Shown here in pieces: positions 63,726-64,000 of a stretch of 64,000 bases of DNA. The stretch covers positions 186,001-250,000 of the forward strand of contig NZ_PVTH01000006.1 in assembly GCF_003002875.1 (NCBI RefSeq), given 5' to 3'. The DNA comes from Arcticibacter pallidicorallinus. Lineage in GTDB: Bacteria; Bacteroidota; Bacteroidia; Sphingobacteriales; Sphingobacteriaceae. Below the pieces are notes generated by a model. That model was not told the origin of the DNA. It searched no databases and saw only the letters and a program-made list of their open reading frames with translations. A program made the translations under genes and the position numbers. How positions within the stretch are numbered: position 1 is the first letter of the stretch; every line of letters starts with the position of its first letter.

Positions 63726-64000
63726 TTACGCTCCTGATTTAATTCCTGTATAAATAGAGCTGATACCAAATGTGAGCGGTTGAAACTTTGCATCCCCAAA
63801 ACCCACTTTGTGCATAAGCTCAAGGAAACTTTTTCCATCCGGAAATGCCGCAACCGATTCTGGCAGGTATTTATAAGCATCGTTATTTTTTGAAAACAAC
63901 TTCCCTATTGCCGGAGTCACCGAATTGAAGTAGAAGTTGTATAACTGCTTCACCGGAAATTGCTGAGGCTTGGAGAACTCCAGGATCACGATCTTACCCC
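63726..64000 (-). CDS. ubiE: Ubiquinone/menaquinone methyltransferase UbiE/MenG, C-terminal part (cut by window end)
   Basis: 91 codons are present; the gene enters from the right edge. The frame reads GKIVILEFSKPQQFP, the conserved motif of UbiE just after the SAM fold, then LYNFYFNSVTPAIGKLFS, DAYKYLPESVAAFPDG and LTFGISSIYTGIK, all typical. It methylates demethylmenaquinone, which fits a menaquinone-using complex I in this phylum. porT follows 21 bp after it on the same strand. Confidence 0.9.
   Translation of the reverse strand, partial: GKIVILEFSKPQQFPVKQLYNFYFNSVTPAIGKLFSKNNDAYKYLPESVAAFPDGKSFLELMHKVGFGDAKFQPLTFGISSIYTGIKSGA

Overview
The window is a Bacteroidota chromosome segment, most like a Sphingobacteriaceae member (Pedobacter/Mucilaginibacter type). 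The signs are TANNTTTG promoter boxes instead of the proteobacterial -10, mostly A-rich leaders with few Shine-Dalgarno sequences, a PorT homologue of the type IX secretion system, a CusA pump fused to a TolC domain, tandem OmpH chaperones behind BamA, and several families seen mainly in this phylum (DUF4905, DUF6089, DUF6660). No rRNA, tRNA, CRISPR array, insertion sequence, integrase or phage gene was seen. The genes look intact apart from two cut by the window ends.

Layout. 1-6 kb: the N-terminus of an NfeD-type membrane protease, DUF4905, a LysM/double-psi-barrel protein, uridine kinase, a tiny Cys/Lys-rich protein, HtpG and an OprP-type porin. 6-7.6 kb: QueD and alanine dehydrogenase. 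7.7-19.5 kb: a signalling island. A minus-strand partner-switching module (coiled-coil membrane protein, response-regulator/PP2C phosphatase, STAS protein, GHKL ATPase) is separated by two glycosyltransferases from a plus-strand run of REC-PAS-histidine kinase, a 1210-residue CHASE3-HAMP-GAF-kinase-REC-REC-REC protein, a lone REC, CheR and a REC-less CheB. 19.5-25 kb: LysA and LysC, DUF3606, nicotinamidase and a dicarboxylate/amino-acid symporter. 25-37 kb: an ECF sigma factor with a membrane partner, a PliI-like lipoprotein, DUF4230, TrxB, a LOG protein, GuaB, topoisomerase IB, hydrolases, an oxidoreductase, a PfkB kinase, CinA/PncC and dCMP deaminase. 37-48 kb: a LysE exporter, a long PurF-like enzyme and nuoHIJKLMN. 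47.7-53.8 kb: a heavy-metal efflux operon (DUF6660, CusA-TolC fusion, CusB). 53.8-61.5 kb, minus strand: hydrolase, CBS protein, NadK, DUF6089, UppS, BamA, OmpH, OmpH, an envelope-biogenesis block. 61.6-64 kb: YqeY, a short-chain dehydrogenase, PorT and the C-terminus of UbiE/MenG.

How the genes relate. Much of the window is housekeeping: lysine/DAP synthesis (LysC, LysA), NAD recycling (PncA, PncC, NadK), purine and pyrimidine supply (GuaB, PurF-like, Udk, dCMP deaminase), respiration (the membrane arm of complex I plus NuoI) and outer-membrane assembly. The least ordinary part is 7.7-19.5 kb, where CheR and CheB occur without any visible chemoreceptor, CheA or CheW. They follow a hybrid kinase with a long Glu/Gln-rich coiled coil and lie near an Rsb-like module and glycosyltransferases. 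I infer a non-chemotactic sensory system, possibly controlling surface polysaccharide, but the sequence alone cannot prove it.

Start codons were chosen by reading frame, family length, signal peptide and upstream sequence. Several genes use TTG or GTG. Family names come from recognised motifs and memory of the families; no database search was run.
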